Shown: piece by piece, positions 59,454-64,000 of the stretch
Numbering within the stretch: position 1 is the first letter of the stretch
How the letters are laid out: each line of letters opens with the position of its first letter
Assembly (NCBI GenBank): GCA_033977485.1
Contig: CM066985.1
Location: 71,409,045-71,473,044 of the forward strand
Origin: Hydrangea macrophylla
Taxonomy: Eukaryota; Streptophyta; Magnoliopsida; Cornales; Hydrangeaceae
Reading direction: 5' to 3'
Length of the DNA stretch: 64,000 nt
Notes under the pieces: generated by a model
What the model saw: the letters and a program-made list of their open reading frames with translations, nothing else
Told to the model about the DNA's origin: nothing
The model's database searches: none
Made by a program: the position numbers and the translations under genes

Positions 59454-62400
59454 GTGTACTATATGTGGGTGCCAGGCATTATGTCTGGAGGTGACACCTC
59501 AAACCGAATGGAACGGGTTGAAAGAGCAATCGAAGGGTTGGTACGAGTAGCAGAAACTCATGTGATCGAAGAGAGACAGGTACAACCGAATCCGAATCCA
59601 AGGGAAGACATTGTTACTATTTCAAAATTCCACAAACAAAAGCCGACCATATTCCGCGGGGAAGCCGATCCGATGAAGGCGAATTTTTGGATCTCGGATA
59701 TGGAGAAGATCTTCCGGGTATTACCATGTACTGATGAACAAAAAGTGCTATTTGCTGCAGACACGTTAAAAGATGAAGCGCAATATTGGTGGCGTACTAA
59801 GCTAGGCCCGGGTCAACCGACAACGTGGGACCAATTTCTTGAGATTTTCAATAATCAATATTTTCCAGAGTCATTTGGGGATCAAAAGGCTCAAGAATTC
59901 ATGGAGTTGGTACAAGGGGGAAAGTCAGTCCGGGAGTACTCCACGCAATTTACGAGTTTGGCAAGGTTTGCCGGGGACATTGTAACAACCGAGAAAGTGA
60001 AAGCAAGGAAGTTTGTAGCGGGACTTCGAGGTGACATCCGAGGACGAGTGACCGTATTCCGTCCAGAGACTTATGCTAAGGCATTGGACATTGCTTCTAT
60101 TGCTGAGAGAGACCTTGGTTATACTTCAAACATGCCACCACCACCGAGTCAACAAAGTAAACGACCGGGATCAAGTCAGTTCAGTGGTCAGGGGAGTGCA
60201 AAAAGACAGAGTTTAGGAGGATCATCAGCTAGTATTGGTAGTGGTTCCGGTGAAAATAAACCGAGGTGTCAGACTTGTCAGAAATTTCATTGGGACCGGT
60301 GCAATCAACTTCCAAACCCAATCATTTGTAATAGTTGCCGACAACCGGGACACATCGCCAGGAACTGTCCAAATCAGAATATAGATATGAGAGGTCGATG
60401 CTTCACTTGTAAGGAATTGGGACATCAATCTAAGGATTGTCCTACTAGACGCCAAGGAGCATCAGGTTCAGGTTCTTCTGCGGCTAGCGCTATCACACCA
60501 AGGACTACTCAACCTCCGAGGAGGGAGCAACGAGAGGCAAGATCATTTCAACTCAGGCCGGGAGATACTGCTTCTGCTGATACTGTTGTCTCAGGTATGG
60601 TTCTCATTTGTTCACATCTAGCAAATGTACTTATAGATTCGGGATCCACACACTCATTCGTGTCACACCATTTTGCTAAACATTTAGATAAACCATTAGA
60701 GTTCCTAAACTATGATTTATCTATCGCGATACCGTTGGGGGCTCCGTTGGTTAGTTCGGGTGTGTTTAGAAAGTGTGAGATTAATGTGAATGGTAAAGAG
60801 TTAACTGTTGATTTGGTACCATTAGTAATTCAGCACTTCGATGTTATATTGGGTATGGATTGGTTAGCGGCTAATCATGCTAATATTGATTGTAACACTA
60901 AAGGAGTAGCATTCCGTATTCCGAATCAAGATGAGTTTTATTTTCAAGGTAAGGGTGTTGTGTCACCGCAGTATATAGTGTCGGCTATTGAAGCATGTCG
61001 TTTGTTGAAGAAAGGTTGTCGAGGGTTCTTGTGTAGTATTCTGGATACTAAGGGTAATGGTTTAAAACTTGAGGATATTCCAATAGTTAGAGAATTTTCG
61101 GATGTGTTTCCAGAAGAGTTACCTAGTGTATTGATTGATCGAGAAATTGAATTTGGTATTGATGTTATGCCGGGAACCCAACCAATTTCACGAGCACCAT
61201 ATCGAATGGCCCCAGTTGAGTTGAAAGAGTTAAAGATACAGTTGCAAGAGTTGCTAGACAAGGGTTTTATCCGACCTAGTGTGTCCCCGTGGGGTGCACC
61301 AGTACTATTCGTGAAGAAGAAAGATGGTACAATGCGGATGTGTATTGACTACCGGGAGATCAACAAAGTAACCATCAAGAACAAATACCCGTTGCCACGT
61401 ATTGACGATCTATTCGATCAACTTCAAGGGGCTGAGGTATTTTCAAAGATTGACTTACGATCTGGGTACCATCAACTGAAAGTTAAAGCTAAGGATGTGG
61501 AGAAGACAGCCTTTAGGACCCGTTACGGGCACTATGAATTCCTAGTAATGCCGTTTGGGGTTACTAATGCGCCTGCTGCCTTCATGGATTTGATGAACCG
61601 TGTATTCAAATCATATTTGGATGAGTTCGTTATTGTATTCATTGATGACATTCTCATTTATTCTAAGAGTCCGGAAGAGCATGAACGACACTTGAGACTA
61701 GTTTTGCAGCGACTTCGAGAGAAACAATTGTTTAGGAAGTTGAAGAAGAGCGAATTTTGGTTGACGAGTGTCACTTTTCTAGGACACGTGATTTCTAAAG
61801 AGGGTATTTCTGTTGACCCACAGAAGATTGAAGCTGTTATGAATTGGTCAAGACCGACAAATGTATCCGAGATTCGAAGTTTCTTGGGGTTAGTCGGATA
61901 TTATCGAAGGTTTGTTAAAGACTTTTCTAGAATTGCAACGCCAATGACAAGGTTGATGAGAAAAGATGTACCGTTTGAGTGGAACAAGGAATGTGAAGAT
62001 TGTTTTGTAGCATTGAAGAAAAAGTTGACTACGGCACCAATACTTACAATTCCAATAAGCACTGGAAATTTCAGAATATACAGTGATGCTTCCCACCAAG
62101 GCTTGGGATGTGTTTTGAGACAAGATGACAAGGTAATAGCCTATGCTTCAAGGCAGTTGAGACCTCACGAGAAGAACTACCCGACACATGACTTGGAGTT
62201 AGCGGCGGTAATTTTTGCGTTAAAGATTTGGAGACATTATCTATACGGGGAAACTTGTGAAATCTTCACGGATCATAAAAGTCTGAAATACCTATTCACT
62301 CAGAGGGATCTTAATATGAGACAAAGAAGATGGTTGGAACTCATGAAAGATTATGATTTAAAAATTCAGTATCACCCGGAAAAAGCCAATGTAGTTGCCG

Positions 62401-63420
62401 ATGCCTTGAGTCGGAAGTCGTCAGAAAACTTAGCTTATGCCTTGACTGGACAGGAAAAGTTGATAAAGGAATTTGAACAATTGAAGCTTGAGGTAGTTCC
62501 TAAAATTAGAGGTGGTTTAATGGCTGTGATCGTGGCACAGCCAAGTTTAATTGGTGAAATCAAGACTAATCAGTTCTTAGATCCAGAATTCAAGAAGATT
62601 GTGGATGAGTTACCAGAGGGGAGAAGGCCAGAATTCAGTTTCCAAGATGGTGTTCTGAAATATATAAACCGATTATGTGTACCTAAAGTTGGAGATCTGA
62701 GAAATAAAGTTATGGAGGAAGCCCACAATACAAGATATTCTGTACATCCGGGTAGTACCAAAATGTACAGAGACTTGCGAGAAATTTACTGGTGGAGTGG
62801 TATGAAACGAGAGGTAGCAGAATTTGTGTCTAAATGCATGACCTGTCAAAAAGTGAAAATTGAACATCAACGACCCGGAGGAGAGTTACATCCTTTAGAG
62901 ATACCAGAGTGGAAGTGGGAACATATTACAATGGATTTCGTCTCGGGATTTCCAAAGTCTCAAAAGTCAAATGATAGCATATGGGTGATTGTAGACCGGT
63001 TGACTAAGTCAGCCCATTTCCTACCTATTAAGACCAAAGATCCATCAAAACTTGCAGAGATTTATATTAGAGAGATTATACGGCTTCATGGAGCACCAGT
63101 GTCGATAGTGTCAGATCGTGACACTCGGTTCGTATCAAGATTTTGGGAGAGTTTACAAAGGGCTATGGGGACAACTCTACATTTTAGTACTGCATTCCAT
63201 CCCTAGACTGATGGTCAGTCCGAGAGGGTGATCCAGATTTTAGAAGACATGTTGAGAGTATGTGTTATGGATTTTAAAGCTGATTGGGAAACTCATTTGC
63301 CGTTGATAGAATTTTCTTATAACAACAGCTTTCAAACTAGCATTGGAATGGCGCCTTATGAGGCACTGTATGGTAGAAAGTGTAGATCGCCGGTGTGTTG
63401 GACAGAAGTTGGAGAAAAAC
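59454..63420 (+). pseudogene. Element D gag-pol, one nonsense codon, cut at 63420
   Basis: Open for 1250 codons, likely starting at [15 protein letters not shown] (59484). Order: gag capsid region (residues 50-230, [20 protein letters not shown]); two CCHC knuckles at about 292 ([14 protein letters not shown]) and 316 ([14 protein letters not shown]); protease DSGSTHSF at about 395; reverse transcriptase with FIDDILIYS at about 730; RNase H with [13 protein letters not shown] at about 877; integrase HHCC finger at about 1090-1130 and core with TMDFVSGFP and SDRDTRF. A TAG at 63204-63206 replaces the Gln normally found after FHP, and the frame continues in phase (TDGQSERV ... [15 protein letters not shown]) to 63420. 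There a foreign sequence begins. Tekay-type by order and motifs; a chromodomain would lie beyond the break. No other defect was seen, so the element was probably active recently. Confidence 0.92.
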
Positions 63421-64000
63421 TGTTGGGTTTGTGCCCTCAAACCATTACTTTATGTATGAGACATTAGCATTATAATATATGGATATCAGCTTTACATTTC
63501 ATTGTGTATGTTTCTTTCATGAGATGATTGTTTTATCCTTAAGTATCATAGTAAGCAATTCGTGTGTGTATGAGATACACACAAGTGAGATACGAATTAC
63601 TATTCTTTGATACTTAGAATATGTCACAGTGGATGATGAGACTGGATACCTCATCAGGTCTACACTGTAGCATAATTAACTACCATTGGATGGAGTGATT
63701 AATCTCAATCACTAGAGTGTAGCTCTTAGTTGATATGCTAGTGCTTATAGTGCATTGACGGACCTGAGCTTTCCTATTGACGCTTAAGGCTGTCAGCAGT
63801 CAATAGGAACTCATAACTTGTATAAGGTACGTGTTCTCAATCTTGAGATGATTATGAACACAGACTATGGATATGGCTGCTTTGACTTACCAATCAGTGA
63901 GGTCTATAGAAGATCAACACCTGGGTATCTTGGGTATGTCATGTCCATAGGGTTGTGAACATATATTGTCAAGATAGAATCTACCCTCTGATTCAGAGTA
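63421..64000 (+). mobile_element. Start of another LTR element inserted in element D
   Basis: The integrase frame of D stops matching at AAAAAC/TGTTGGGTTTGTGCCC. A TGTTGGG start is common for Copia-type LTRs in plants. No coding frame follows up to the window end, as expected inside an LTR. The expected 5-bp duplication copy AAAAC (63416-63420) lies beyond the window. Superfamily is a guess. Confidence 0.65.

Overview
The window is nuclear DNA of a flowering plant, probably a dicot. It has spliced genes with plant-specific products, plant Ty3 retrotransposons of the Tekay-like chromovirus and Tat/Ogre types, a plant tRNA-derived SINE, MITEs, and long AT-rich intergenic stretches. Only two host genes are well supported. 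Both sit in a low-transposon island at about 42-56 kb. The rest is nested, broken or solo mobile elements.

Layout. 1-3154: tail of a decayed Tekay-type element (A) and its 3' LTR. 3155-6249 and 20805-23865: a second decayed Tekay-type element (B), split in two by element C. 6250-20804: complete, very young, non-autonomous Tat/Ogre-type element C on the minus strand. It has two 3383-bp LTRs with only three differences found, target duplication GCCGA, a gag with one frameshift, no pol, and a noncoding 3' region full of tandem repeats. 24594-40494: a direct tandem duplication of a non-genic segment. Unit 1 (4.6 kb) is nearly clean. Unit 2 has grown to 11.3 kb by at least five insertions: an unclassified 1.7-kb insert, a 1-kb foldback element, a hAT-like MITE, and a solo LTR that contains another solo LTR. 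41-43 kb: MITE and promoter-like sequence. 43744-46580 (+): F-box gene, FBS4-like, four coding exons. 47565-55622 (-): FYVE-domain ESCRT gene FREE1, ten coding exons, convergent with the F-box gene. A SINE lies 314 bp upstream of the FREE1 start. 56818-63420 (+): nearly intact Tekay-type element D (LTR, PBS, 1250-codon gag-pol with one nonsense codon), interrupted at 63421 by the start of another element that runs off the window.

The two host genes are not obviously in one pathway. One is a predicted SCF substrate receptor and the other sorts ubiquitinated membrane cargo. Both are ubiquitin-linked, but nothing in the sequence says they cooperate.

Most interesting signals: (1) at least four LTR families, possibly a fifth, carry a compact cluster of family-specific, CpG-centred palindromes set about 20-23 bp apart, often with about 50-bp gaps, although the palindrome differs between families; (2) the primer-binding region of element C is a 50-nt copy of the 3' part of a mature tRNA, with CCA and a G at the wobble position, as expected if an inosine-edited tRNA-Arg had been reverse transcribed; (3) the tandem duplication supplies paralogous empty sites that date and prove the insertions in its partner.
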